Shown: piece after piece, positions 35,087-43,263 of the stretch | Position numbering within the stretch: the first letter of the stretch is position 1 | Layout of the letters: each line of letters begins with the position of its first letter | Assembly (NCBI GenBank): GCA_910577645.1 | Contig: CAJTOL010000006.1 | Coordinates: 1 to 64,000, forward strand | Length of the DNA stretch: 64,000 nucleotides | Origin: an uncultured Lachnospiraceae bacterium | GTDB lineage: Bacteria > Bacillota > Clostridia > Lachnospirales > Lachnospiraceae | Direction: 5' to 3' | Notes under the pieces: generated by a model | The model's input: only the letters and a program-made list of their open reading frames with translations | Database searches by the model: none | Told to the model about the DNA's origin: nothing | Translations under genes and position numbers: made by a program

Positions 35087-35851
35087 TTATATTTTACCTA
35101 AAAATCCCATTAGTTTTGACACTTCCCTGGCCTTTTCCCGAACAGTCCGTCCCAGAGTCTCATAATCTTCCGTAGGTTTGTAAAGGCTGGATACGCTGAT
35201 GGCTCCTAAAACCTCTCCATCCCGGTTAAAAACAGGCGCTCCCACACATTCCATGTGTTCCTCTACCTCCCGGGCGTCCAGGGCATATCCTTTTTTCTGA
35301 ATCTGTTCCAATTCCTTTTCTAAAGCCGCCCGGGTGGTGATGGTCTGCTCTGTCTTTTTGGAAAAAATGATTTTATCCAGAACCTTTTCCTTCTCTTCTT
35401 CCTCTGTGAAAGCAAGAATGGCTTTTCCCAGGGAAGTACAGTAAATAGGATTTCTGGTTCCTACCGTAGCCGTGGTAATAATCGGGTTTTCCGGCTCGAA
35501 CTTACACAGATACACGATCTCGTCGTCGGACCGGACTCCGAAAAACACGGTCTTTCCCACCTCTCTGGAAAAATCCTTTAATACCGGTTCAATGGTGCGG
35601 ATATAGTCCAGGTTATTGGTATAACTGACACCGATCCGGTAAGCTGTCAGCCCAATTCTGTACCGCTGCTTCTGTCCCCTGGAAACAAGGATCATACCTG
35701 TCTCCACCAGGGTAACCACAATATCATAAGCGCTGGTCTTAGGCAAATCCAACTCCTGGCAGATCTCATCCAGGGTAATCCCGTCTGGCCTTTTTGACAC
35801 CAGTTTTAAAATTTGTATCGTACGCAAGGTTGTACGGTTGAGCTTCATCAA
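35087..35851 (-). CDS. IclR-family transcriptional regulator
   Basis: A 254-residue regulator. The N-terminal winged helix-turn-helix (TTLRTIQILKLVSKRPDGITLDEICQELDLPKTSAYDIV) and the C-terminal effector domain with the IclR signature (GKAILAFTEEE...ISVSSLYKPTEDYE) are present. Its position upstream of kdgA-kdgK suggests it senses a hexuronate intermediate, as KdgR does in other bacteria. Confidence 0.9.
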   Translation of the reverse strand: MMKLNRTTLRTIQILKLVSKRPDGITLDEICQELDLPKTSAYDIVVTLVETGMILVSRGQKQRYRIGLTAYRIGVSYTNNLDYIRTIEPVLKDFSREVGKTVFFGVRSDDEIVYLCKFEPENPIITTATVGTRNPIYCTSLGKAILAFTEEEEKEKVLDKIIFSKKTEQTITTRAALEKELEQIQKKGYALDAREVEEHMECVGAPVFNRDGEVLGAISVSSLYKPTEDYETLGRTVREKAREVSKLMGFLGKI

Positions 35852-36000
35852 ATCGTCCTCCGTGTAACACCGCTTTTGCGATTGGTATTCGTATATCCAA
35901 TATTATATCCAAATTAGCCAAAAATATCAACCGGGAAGTTTGACAAGAACTATATTTTTCCTTGTATTTATGGTAAGCTTACCTTCAACAGGCAAAGTCT

Positions 36001-36107
36001 GTATAGGAGGAAGGCAAATGCAAAGCATTTCTCAAAATGCCTTCCGACGGCTTGGCAGGCAACGGGCAACGGCGCGTGCCGATACATATTACAGGAGGAT
36101 TGTATTC
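36001..36107 (+). repeat. Dispersed SD-bearing leader element, tetR copy
   Basis: GTATAGGAGGAAGGCAAATG, a GGAAGGCA/TGCCTTCC hairpin, CGACGG, GGCAGGC, then GGCGCGTGCCGATACATATT and AGGAGGATTG up to the ATG. It aligns end to end with the feoB leader. GTGCCGATACA begins 32 nt before the ATG. Confidence 0.8.
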
Positions 36108-36686
36108 ATGCAGAACACCACCAAGCAGGCTCTGGAAGCCGCTTTAAAGAACATGCTTTTAAAAAAGCCTCTGGACAAGATTACCATCCAGGATCTTACC
36201 TCGGATTGCGGAATCAGCCGGATGGCCTTCTATTACCATTTTAAAGATATTTACGATTTGGTGGAATGGGCGTGTTATGAGGATGCTGCCAAAGCGCTTC
36301 AGGGAAAAAAGACTTATGATACCTGGCAGGAGGGCTTCCAGCAGCTTTTTGAAGCGGTTCTGGAAAACAAGCCTTTCATCCTCAATGCTTACCGCTGCAT
36401 CAGCCGGGATCAGATTGAAAATTACTTATTTCGCCTTACATACGACCTGATCCATGGCGTGGTGCAGGAAAAAGCCGCTGATCTTCCCATTAGTAAGGAG
36501 GACAAGGATTTTATTGCCGGTTTCTATAAATATAACTTTGTGGGAATCATGCTGGACTGGATCCGTCAGGGAATGAAAGAGGATTACCAGGAGCTGGTGG
36601 AAAAGACTGCTCTGACTCTTCATGGAAATATTGCAAATTCTATCCAAAATTTTCTAACCGTTGAGGCGAAAAAGAATTTGACATAA
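36108..36686 (+). CDS. TetR-family regulator (DhaS-like)
   Basis: A 192-residue TetR protein. The HTH reads ITIQDLTSDCGISRMAFYYHFKDIYDLVEW and the C-terminal half resembles the DhaS/TetR_C_8 group. The start MQNTT follows AGGAGG by 8 nt; a longer frame translates the leader repeat and is rejected. It lies 158 bp upstream of the oleate hydratase gene on the same strand, with two dyads between them, so it probably controls that gene. Confidence 0.9.
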   Translation: MQNTTKQALEAALKNMLLKKPLDKITIQDLTSDCGISRMAFYYHFKDIYDLVEWACYEDAAKALQGKKTYDTWQEGFQQLFEAVLENKPFILNAYRCISRDQIENYLFRLTYDLIHGVVQEKAADLPISKEDKDFIAGFYKYNFVGIMLDWIRQGMKEDYQELVEKTALTLHGNIANSIQNFLTVEAKKNLT

Positions 36687-36713
36687 TCTTTATATGTTAA
36701 CCTTTTTTCGCGT

Positions 36714-36766
36714 TTTACAAAATCGTCCCAGTGATAAAAAATTAATCATCCGGACGGTTTTGTAAA
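36714..36766 (+). promoter_or_regulatory. Long inverted repeat upstream of oleate hydratase
   Basis: TTTACAAAATCGTCC (36714-36728) and GGACGGTTTTGTAAA (36752-36766) match in 14 of 15 pairs, 23-nt loop. No T-run follows, so it is an operator pair or RNA structure rather than a terminator. Confidence 0.55.
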
Positions 36767-36797
36767 TTGCGGGAATGGAAAAATGCCGCTAGGATAT

Positions 36798-36822
36798 AAC
36801 TATCAATAAACAAGCGATAGTT
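36798..36822 (+). promoter_or_regulatory. Putative TetR operator before oleate hydratase
   Basis: AACTATC-N11-GATAGTT, a perfect 7-bp dyad 22 bp before the ATG. Size and position fit a TetR-family site. Confidence 0.55.
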
Positions 36823-36844
36823 CAGAAAGAAAGGCGGTTATCAT

Positions 36845-38797
36845 ATGAAAAAGAACACCACAGCTCTTACAGTTGCATCTACAATACTTGCAGGAGCAGG
36901 GGCGGCAGCTTTATTGGCAAAGCATTCCAACGAAAAGAAACAAGAGGCGGAAAAAAAGGAAAAAGCCCGCAGCTCCTACCGGAATACCGAGCTGGGCGCC
37001 CACGAAAAAAACAGCAAGGGAATCTACTATACCAATGGAAACTATGAGGCCTTTGCAAGACCGGAAAAACCAGAAGGCGTGGACGAAAAAAATGCCTATA
37101 TCGTGGGCAGCGGCCTGGCCTCTCTGGCGGCGGCCTGCTTCCTGGTACGGGACGGCCAGATGCCCGGATCCCACATCCACATTCTGGAAGCAATGGATAT
37201 TGCCGGAGGAGCCTGCGATGGCATTTTTGATTCCAGCCGGGGGTACATTATGCGAGGCGGAAGGGAAATGGAAAACCATTTTGAATGTCTGTGGGATCTG
37301 TTTCGGAGCATTCCGTCCCTGGAAAAGCCGGGAGCTTCCGTCCTGGATGAATTCTACTGGCTCAATAAGCACGATCCCAACTACTCTCTCTGCCGGGCCA
37401 CTGTCAACCGGGGCGAGGATGCCCGCACAGACGGCAAATTTAATCTGAGTCAGAAAGGATGCATGGAAATTGTCAAGCTTTTCATGACCCCGGATGAAGA
37501 CCTCTATGATAAGACCATTGAAGACGTTTTTGATGATGAGGTTTTTAACTCCACCTTCTGGCTGTATTGGAGAACTATGTTTGCTTTTGAAAACTGGCAC
37601 AGCGCCCTGGAAATGAAGCTCTACTTCCAGAGATTCATCCACCACATTGCAGGCCTGCCGGATTTCAGCGCCTTAAAGTTTACCCGGTATAATCAGTATG
37701 AATCCCTGATTCTCCCCATGCAAAAATACTTGGAAGAAGCAGGCGTTAACTTCCAGTTTAATACAGAAGTAACCAACGTGGTTTTTGATTTTAAGAACGG
37801 AAAGAAGATCGCCACTGCCATTGAGTGTAAAGTAAACGGAAAGGAAAGCGGGATCCTGCTGACAGAAAATGATCTGGTATTCGTTACAAACGGAAGCTGT
37901 ACAGAAGGAACTATCTACGGCGACCAGAACCATGCCCCCAACGGAGACGCCGAGATCCGCACCAGCGGCTGCTGGAGCCTTTGGAAAAATATTGCAAAGC
38001 AGGATCCGTCTTTTGGCCGGCCGGAGAAATTCTGCTCCGATATCTCCAAAACCAATTGGGAATCTGCCACTGTTACCACCCTTGATAACAAAATCCTTCC
38101 TTACATTACCAATATCTGCCAGAGAGATCCCAGAAGCGGCAAGGTGGTCACCGGCGGTATTGTCAGCTGTAAAGATTCCAACTGGCTGTTAAGCTGGACC
38201 ATCAACCGTCAGGGCCAGTTTAAAGAGCAGGATCCGGAAAAGGTCTGCATCTGGGTATACGGGCTCTTTACAGATGTCCCCGGCAATTTCGTCAAAAAGC
38301 CAATGAAAGAATGTACCGGCAAAGAGATCACTGAGGAATGGCTGTACCATATGGGCGTCCCCACAGAGCAGATCCCTGATCTGGCGGAAAACAGCGCTGT
38401 CTGCGTTCCCACCATGATGCCTTATATCACCGCTTTCTTCATGCCCAGAGCCAAAGGCGACCGCCCGGATGTAATCCCCGACGGCTGTGTAAACTTTGCA
38501 TTCCTGGGACAGTTCGCCGATACCCCCAGGGATACGGTGTTTACCACAGAGTATTCTGTGCGGACCGCAATGGAGGCCGTTTACGGACTTTTAGGCGTAG
38601 ACAGAGGCGTTCCGGAGGTTTGGGGCAGCGTTTATGACATCCGCGCCCTTTTAGACAGCTCCGTAAAACTGATGGACGGGAAATCTCCTCTGGACATAGA
38701 ACTTCCCGGCCCCTTAAATGTACTGAAAAAGCCCCTGGTAAAAGCTATTCGGGGAACCGTTGTGGAGAAGGTTTTAAAGGATTATCATATATTGTAA
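36845..38797 (+). CDS. ohyA: Oleate hydratase with N-terminal membrane segment
   Basis: A 650-residue FAD-dependent fatty acid double-bond hydratase, converting oleate to 10-hydroxystearate. The core starts at the family signature YYTNGNYEAFARP (61-73), with the FAD loop YIVGSGLASLAAACFLVRDG (85-104) and EAMDIAGGACDG. The first 60 residues are extra: a hydrophobic helix (about 7-25) and a Lys/Glu-rich linker, suggesting anchoring to the membrane where its substrate sits. AAAGGCGG precedes the ATG. Detoxification of unsaturated fatty acids is the usual role. Confidence 0.93.
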   Translation: MKKNTTALTVASTILAGAGAAALLAKHSNEKKQEAEKKEKARSSYRNTELGAHEKNSKGIYYTNGNYEAFARPEKPEGVDEKNAYIVGSGLASLAAACFLVRDGQMPGSHIHILEAMDIAGGACDGIFDSSRGYIMRGGREMENHFECLWDLFRSIPSLEKPGASVLDEFYWLNKHDPNYSLCRATVNRGEDARTDGKFNLSQKGCMEIVKLFMTPDEDLYDKTIEDVFDDEVFNSTFWLYWRTMFAFENWHSALEMKLYFQRFIHHIAGLPDFSALKFTRYNQYESLILPMQKYLEEAGVNFQFNTEVTNVVFDFKNGKKIATAIECKVNGKESGILLTENDLVFVTNGSCTEGTIYGDQNHAPNGDAEIRTSGCWSLWKNIAKQDPSFGRPEKFCSDISKTNWESATVTTLDNKILPYITNICQRDPRSGKVVTGGIVSCKDSNWLLSWTINRQGQFKEQDPEKVCIWVYGLFTDVPGNFVKKPMKECTGKEITEEWLYHMGVPTEQIPDLAENSAVCVPTMMPYITAFFMPRAKGDRPDVIPDGCVNFAFLGQFADTPRDTVFTTEYSVRTAMEAVYGLLGVDRGVPEVWGSVYDIRALLDSSVKLMDGKSPLDIELPGPLNVLKKPLVKAIRGTVVEKVLKDYHIL

Positions 38798-38818
38798 TGG
38801 CATAAGAGCCCGACAAAA

Positions 38819-38866
38819 GGGGCTGTGAAAAGGCAAGAGATTGAAAACTCTGATTTTCACAGCCCC
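38819..38866 (+). terminator. Hairpin after oleate hydratase
   Basis: GGGGCTGTGAAAA (38819-38831) and TTTTCACAGCCCC (38854-38866), 13 bp perfect. No clear T-run follows, but the form matches other terminator hairpins here. Confidence 0.65.
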
Positions 38867-39272
38867 GTAATCCTTAATTAAATCATTCGGATCATCATCA
38901 ATTGCCACATATAGGCCATTTGCTGCTTTTGTGGATTCACCTTTCATGTGATCCGAACTCTATTTGCCCCAGTGTTGTTCCTTTTCTCAATCATCATGTA
39001 CATCAATTTTTCCATACGGTTTTCTCCTTTCCATTCTATAAGGTTCACTGGGGTTATTATATTATTTATCCGGCAATAACAATCTGTCTGCCCCATCTTT
39101 CAGTACCGGCGTTGGTGTAATCTGATTTCTAATCCCGGAACAATCAGCTCGTAGAAGCAGAGCGGCTGCATGGTTTTGTTTTAATGCCATATTGCATTTG
39201 CGTTACAAGAACTATTTTTATCTTTATAATACTTTGCTTAAGAGCATCTCTTCAGCCATCATTGTTGACTTT
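38867..39272 (-). other. Decayed accessory DNA, no intact gene
   Basis: Minus strand: a 23-codon frame MEKLMYMMIEKRNNTGANR (38944-39015) has a good ribosome site (GAAAGGAGAAAACCGT) and stops at TGA. A second frame then continues with KGESTKAANGLYVAIDDDP, which looks protein-like. Together they suggest a frameshifted small gene of mobile-element type. I cannot name the family. Confidence 0.4.
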
Positions 39273-39491
39273 TTATGATTCAAAGTCAATTAGTTCTCTT
39301 ATATCTATTACCTCTAATGCCTTTGCAATTTTCGACAGATGCTCAAAATTGATTACTGTACGAGTGCCACGAACAATATCACTGATGGTTGATTCTCTAA
39401 TTCCTGACAACTCCGCCAATTTTTTTTGGCTAAGTTCTCTGTTCTCTAATGCTTCTTTCACTTTTAATTTAACGACATAATCTTTTTTCAT
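39273..39491 (-). CDS. Small XRE-family HTH protein
   Basis: A 72-residue Cro/CI-type DNA-binding protein (LSQKKLAELSGIRESTISDIVRG is the helix-turn-helix). The ATG at 39491 begins MKKDYV; a TTG 17 codons upstream is possible but weaker. The ribosome site is poor (AAGGG about 11 nt away). It lies in the decayed patch beside a toxin-antitoxin remnant and looks like cargo of a former mobile element. Confidence 0.72.
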   Translation of the reverse strand: MKKDYVVKLKVKEALENRELSQKKLAELSGIRESTISDIVRGTRTVINFEHLSKIAKALEVIDIRELIDFES

Positions 39492-39542
39492 AATTAATTC
39501 ATCCCTTGCCAGAGTAATACTGTCATATACGCAAGATTCCAA

Positions 39543-39986
39543 ATATTAGAATCCTTACCTACTGCATTTGGGTTATCACCATATGATTTTTAAAAATCAA
39601 AAATGTGCTAAAAATAGCGAAGTGCTTATCGTAACACTCCGCCGAAAGCCTAATCTGTTTGAGAAAAATATGCTTAATTAGGTCTGTATTTATATTTTAT
39701 GCAATATGACCGCTTTTGAACATTTCAATGTGCTTTCCAATCTACCCGAAGGTTCATAACAGCAAAACTGCTAACACTACTATTGTTCTGGAACAATTTC
39801 CTTTTTTAGAGGTATACCCTCATCTGCTCCGCCGTTGCCACGACATTCCCCACGCTCTTCGTATATCCGTCTGGCCATGCCCTATTTTATTTGAATTCAA
39901 AAAACAACAGCCCACGAAATATGCAGTTTACGACATAAAAGCACCCGCCATTTCTGACAGATGCTCTTCGTGCCGAATTTTATTTT
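39543..39986 (-). other. Gene-poor stretch with an HTH-like fragment
   Basis: No intact gene. Around 39935-39975 the minus strand reads HEEHLSEMAGAFMS, similar in register to EHLSKIAKALEV of the neighbouring XRE gene, and the two share GAGCATCTGTC at the DNA level. A second patch (about 39820-39900) reads like a short degraded frame. The composition is AT-rich relative to flanks. Confidence 0.4.
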
Positions 39987-40196
39987 TTAACCCTCAGAGT
40001 CTGAAAGGATAATGTCTTCCGTAAAATGGAATTTTGGACGTGCAAGCACTTCACGGTACTCCCTTGCAATCTGTTGATTCAATATAGGGACAATTGGGCC
40101 ATCAAAGACCAGCTCCATAACACTGCCCGGTATTGAATTCCATTTGAGCATAGCCGGAACAAGTACATTTGTATCAATGACTGCGTAATATTTCAT
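39987..40196 (-). pseudogene. Truncated PIN-domain toxin
   Basis: A 69-residue protein starts as a PIN-family toxin (MKYYAVIDTNVLVPAMLKW with the first acidic residue, LVFDGPIVPILNQQIAREYREVL) and stops after FTEDIILSDSEG. Family members run to about 130-150 residues and need further acidic residues in the missing half, so it is probably inactive. The start overlaps the antitoxin stop by 4 bp. Confidence 0.75.
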
Positions 40197-40486
40197 GAAC
40201 TGCCCTGCTTCCTTGCCTCTGCAATTTCAGCATTGATTTCATCCTGCGTCATATCGGATATGCCATTTTCCTCTGCAATGCGGCTAGCAGCCTTCATTGC
40301 CGCCACTGCGCGGTTTTCAGACTCCATTTCCAGCTTCATGCTGAACGGTATGCCGTTTTCCTGGATCAGCCTTGAAATGCACATCCGCATATAGGTCGGC
40401 AGGTCGATCCCAAGGCGTTCACAGATATTCGCTGCCTTTATTTTTGAAGCATCATCTGTGCGGAACTGAACTAATGAATTTGCCAC
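40193..40486 (-). CDS. RelB/DinJ-type antitoxin
   Basis: A 97-residue protein beginning MANSLVQFRTDDASKIKA with a ribbon-helix-helix N-terminus (ICERLGIDLPTYMRMCISRLIQ), typical of RelB/DinJ. It uses GTG with AAAGGAG 8 nt upstream; a longer ATG frame adds 20 residues across the promoter. It is coupled to the truncated PIN gene. Antitoxins often autoregulate through the promoter at 40514-40542. Confidence 0.82.
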   Translation of the reverse strand: MANSLVQFRTDDASKIKAANICERLGIDLPTYMRMCISRLIQENGIPFSMKLEMESENRAVAAMKAASRIAEENGISDMTQDEINAEIAEARKQGSS

Positions 40487-40513
40487 AATATCATCTCCTT
40501 TCGTGGTATCTAT

Positions 40514-40542
40514 ATTACACCCTATTTTGAAGACATATGCAA
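40514..40542 (-). promoter_or_regulatory. Promoter of the antitoxin gene
   Basis: Minus strand TTGCAT (40537-40542), 17 bp, TGTAAT (40514-40519). Confidence 0.5.
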
Positions 40543-40574
40543 TCATTTGATGACATTTTCACGATAATCTTCTA

Positions 40575-42056
40575 TTACAACGTAACTCCCTGCTTAAAGA
40601 TGGCCATATCATGGAATCCGGCTTTCTCCGCCTTTACCCTCTTACCGGAAGCCACTTCCAGCACATATTCAAACAGCTTCCGGGCCAGCTCCTCTTTGGT
40701 CATATCTTCCACCATGCGGCCTGCATTAAAATCGATCCAGTTATCCTTATGTCCGGCCAGCTTAGAATTGCTGGAAATCTTTACCGTAGGCACCGGGGAT
40801 GCAAAAGGCGTTCCTCTTCCTGTGGTAAACAGTACAATGTGAGCCCCGGACAGGGCCAGCGCAGTGGAAGCCACCAGATCATTCCCCGGTGCGGAAAGCA
40901 GGTTTAATCCCTTATTTTTAACCGGCTCCGTATAAGCCAGCACTCCCTTAACCAGGGCGCTTCCCGACTTCTGGGTGCATCCCAGGGACTTGTCCTCCAG
41001 GGTGGAAATGCCTCCCTTTTTATTTCCCGGTGACGGGTTCTCGTAGATAGTCTGGTCATGTCTGGTAAAATAATTTTTAAAATCATTAATTAAGTTTACA
41101 GTCTTGTCAAACAGCTCCGGGGTCTCACACCGGTTCATTAAAATGGTTTCCGCGCCAAACATCTCCGGCACCTCAGTCAGGATGGTAGTACCTCCCTTAG
41201 ATATCAAAATGTCAGAAAAAGCTCCTACCACCGGGTTAGCCGTAATACCGGAAAGCCCGTCGGATCCGCCGCACTTCATGCCGATAATCAGCTCGCCGGC
41301 GTCAATCTTCTCTCTGGAAAAAGCTCCGGCATAGGCGGCCAGCTCCTCCAGCAATTCCATAGCGGCCTCCTGCTCATCCTCCACATCCTGACATTGTAAA
41401 AACTTTACTCTCTGAGGGTCGTATTCCCCGATATAATCCATCAGCACCGGAATATTACTGTTCTCGCAGCCCAGGCCCAGCACCAGCACGCCGCCTGCGT
41501 TGGGATGGCCAATCATGTCGGCCAGAGCCTTTCTGGTATTCTCCTGATCATCTCCCATCTGAGAACAGCCGTAAGGATGGGGGAAAGCAATTACTTCCTC
41601 AATGTTTCCTCCTACAAACTTTTGCGCCTGCTTCTCCAGGGCTTTGGCAATGGAGTTGACACAGCCAACCGTAGGGATAATCCAAATCTCGTTGCGGACT
41701 CCTACCCTGCCGTCTGCCCGGCGGTATCCGTCAAAGTATTCATGCTCCGTCTCCTTAAGACCGGAATCCGCCGGCTCATAGGTATAAGAAAGCAGATCTC
41801 CCAAAGCAGTCTTAATATTATGGACGTGAACCCACTGGCCCTGGCTGATAGCTTCCTTTGCATGGCCAATGCGGAATCCGTACTTTACCACATCCTCCCC
41901 TTCCCCTATGGGTTTTAAGGCAAATTTGTGTCCCTGGGGAATTTCTTCCAATGTAGTCACCTGAACAGCGCCTACCTGCAGCGTTTCACCCTGTGCAATG
42001 GGGCGCAGCGCAACCGCAACATTGTCGTTTTCATTAATTTTGACAAAATCCTGCAT
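40575..42056 (-). CDS. uxaA: Altronate dehydratase family protein
   Basis: A 493-residue UxaA/GarD-type dehydratase. The N-terminal SAF domain (1-95) includes NENDNVAVALRPIAQGE. The main domain has FDGYRRADGRVGVRNEIWIIPTVGCVN and CGGSDGLSGITANP near the metal site. Altronate to KDG is expected given uxaC, kdgK and kdgA in the window. It is divergent from a LacI-type gene whose operators flank both promoters. Confidence 0.93.
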   Translation of the reverse strand: MQDFVKINENDNVAVALRPIAQGETLQVGAVQVTTLEEIPQGHKFALKPIGEGEDVVKYGFRIGHAKEAISQGQWVHVHNIKTALGDLLSYTYEPADSGLKETEHEYFDGYRRADGRVGVRNEIWIIPTVGCVNSIAKALEKQAQKFVGGNIEEVIAFPHPYGCSQMGDDQENTRKALADMIGHPNAGGVLVLGLGCENSNIPVLMDYIGEYDPQRVKFLQCQDVEDEQEAAMELLEELAAYAGAFSREKIDAGELIIGMKCGGSDGLSGITANPVVGAFSDILISKGGTTILTEVPEMFGAETILMNRCETPELFDKTVNLINDFKNYFTRHDQTIYENPSPGNKKGGISTLEDKSLGCTQKSGSALVKGVLAYTEPVKNKGLNLLSAPGNDLVASTALALSGAHIVLFTTGRGTPFASPVPTVKISSNSKLAGHKDNWIDFNAGRMVEDMTKEELARKLFEYVLEVASGKRVKAEKAGFHDMAIFKQGVTL

Positions 42057-42100
42057 ATCCCTTTTCTCCTATCCTTTTCCAATCTGGCTTTTCATATCGA

Positions 42101-42148
42101 ATTGTAAGTGCTTACAATTATTCTACTGAATCTCCTGGGAAAAGTCAA
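42101..42148 (-). promoter_or_regulatory. uxaA promoter with LacI-type operator 1
   Basis: Minus-strand TTGACT (42143-42148), 17 bp, TAGAAT (42120-42125). Directly downstream is the perfect palindrome ATTGTAAG-TG-CTTACAAT (42101-42118), positioned to block transcription start. Confidence 0.85.
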
Positions 42149-42164
42149 TAAAAAATAAAAACTC

Positions 42165-42218
42165 TTGCATTATCTATTGAATATGGGTATAATACCAATA
42201 GGTTGTAAGTGCTTACAG
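42165..42218 (+). promoter_or_regulatory. lacI-type gene promoter with operator 2
   Basis: TTGCAT (42165-42170), 17 bp, TATAAT (42188-42193), followed by TTGTAAG-TG-CTTACAG (42203-42218), nearly identical to operator 1. This implies autoregulation of the regulator. Confidence 0.82.
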
Positions 42219-42243
42219 CCATTTGCCTTTGGGAGGTGCTTGC

Positions 42244-43245
42244 ATGAATATTTATGACGTTTCCAACCGGGCCGGGGTTTCCATTGCCACAGTCTCCCGG
42301 GTTTTAAACGGAAACCCCAATGTCAGTGAAAAAACCCGGACCAAAGTGCTGGCGGTTATGGACGAGCTGGGCTATACCCCCAATATCTTTGCCAGGGGCC
42401 TGGGGCTTAATACCATGAAAACCATTGGCATTATGTGTTCTGATTCTTCAGACCTGTATCTGGCCAATGCCATCTATTTTTTGGAACGGGAACTTCGAAA
42501 AGGCGGTTATGACTCCATCCTGTGCTGCACCGGCACAGATCTTGAGACCAAGCAGAAGTATTTTGACCTTCTGCGTTCCAAACGGGTGGATGCCATTATC
42601 CTGGCCGGTTCTAAATTTGTGGAGATGAAGCCCAAAGACAATGCTTATCTTATTGATGCCGGGAAGGAGTTTCCCCTGATGCTGGTTAATGGCTGTTTAG
42701 AAGGCCCCGGCATCTACTCCACTCTCTGCGATGATCGGGCCGCTGCCTTTGAGGCGGCTGCCAGACTTATTGAATCCGGGAAACGGAACATTCTCTATCT
42801 TTACACCAGCTATTCCTACAGCGGATTAAACAAACTTCAGGGCTATAAAGACGCCTTAAATGCCGCCGGTATTTCGGTTCGTGAGGAATACATCCACCAG
42901 TGTCCCAAAAACATTACCGCCGCCAGAGAGCTTTGCGCCAGACTTTTTGAGGACGGCCTGGTATTTGACGGATGTCTGACTTCTGATGACTCGCTGGCAG
43001 TAGGGGCGGTAAAGTTTGCCCACCAGGCAGGAATCGCCATTCCGGAGCAGCTTTCCATTGTCGGTTACAACAATTCCATCCTTGCCCAAAGCTCCTACCC
43101 GGAGCTTACTTCCATAGACAGCAAGGTGGAAGCTTTATGCATCACCACCGTCAATACCCTGATGGGACTCTTTAACGGCGCCAATGTCCCTGCCAAAACC
43201 ACCATCTCCGCTGACCTGATCATACGGGAAACCACGAAATTTTAA
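42244..43245 (+). CDS. LacI-family regulator of hexuronate genes
   Basis: A 333-residue LacI protein. The N-terminal HTH and hinge read MNIYDVSNRAGVSIATVSRVLNG, followed by a periplasmic-binding-like sensor domain (TIGIMCSDSSDLYLANAIYFLE, GYDSILCC). ATG at 42244 has GGGAGGT about 6 nt upstream. It lies between uxaA and uxaC and has operator copies in front of both itself and uxaA, so it most likely responds to a hexuronate-derived inducer. Confidence 0.9.
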   Translation: MNIYDVSNRAGVSIATVSRVLNGNPNVSEKTRTKVLAVMDELGYTPNIFARGLGLNTMKTIGIMCSDSSDLYLANAIYFLERELRKGGYDSILCCTGTDLETKQKYFDLLRSKRVDAIILAGSKFVEMKPKDNAYLIDAGKEFPLMLVNGCLEGPGIYSTLCDDRAAAFEAAARLIESGKRNILYLYTSYSYSGLNKLQGYKDALNAAGISVREEYIHQCPKNITAARELCARLFEDGLVFDGCLTSDDSLAVGAVKFAHQAGIAIPEQLSIVGYNNSILAQSSYPELTSIDSKVEALCITTVNTLMGLFNGANVPAKTTISADLIIRETTKF

Positions 43246-43263
43246 TTTAAGGAGGAGCACCAC

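Noticed and set aside
35940..36107. N-terminal extension of the TetR protein (MTRTIFF... or MQSISQN...)
   Set aside because: It translates the leader repeat, whose frame differs in the feoB and lon copies; AGGAGG is correctly placed for the ATG at 36108.
39716..40012. 98-codon plus-strand frame opposite the PIN toxin remnant
   Set aside because: No ribosome site, low-complexity mix, and it overlaps the better supported minus-strand coding.
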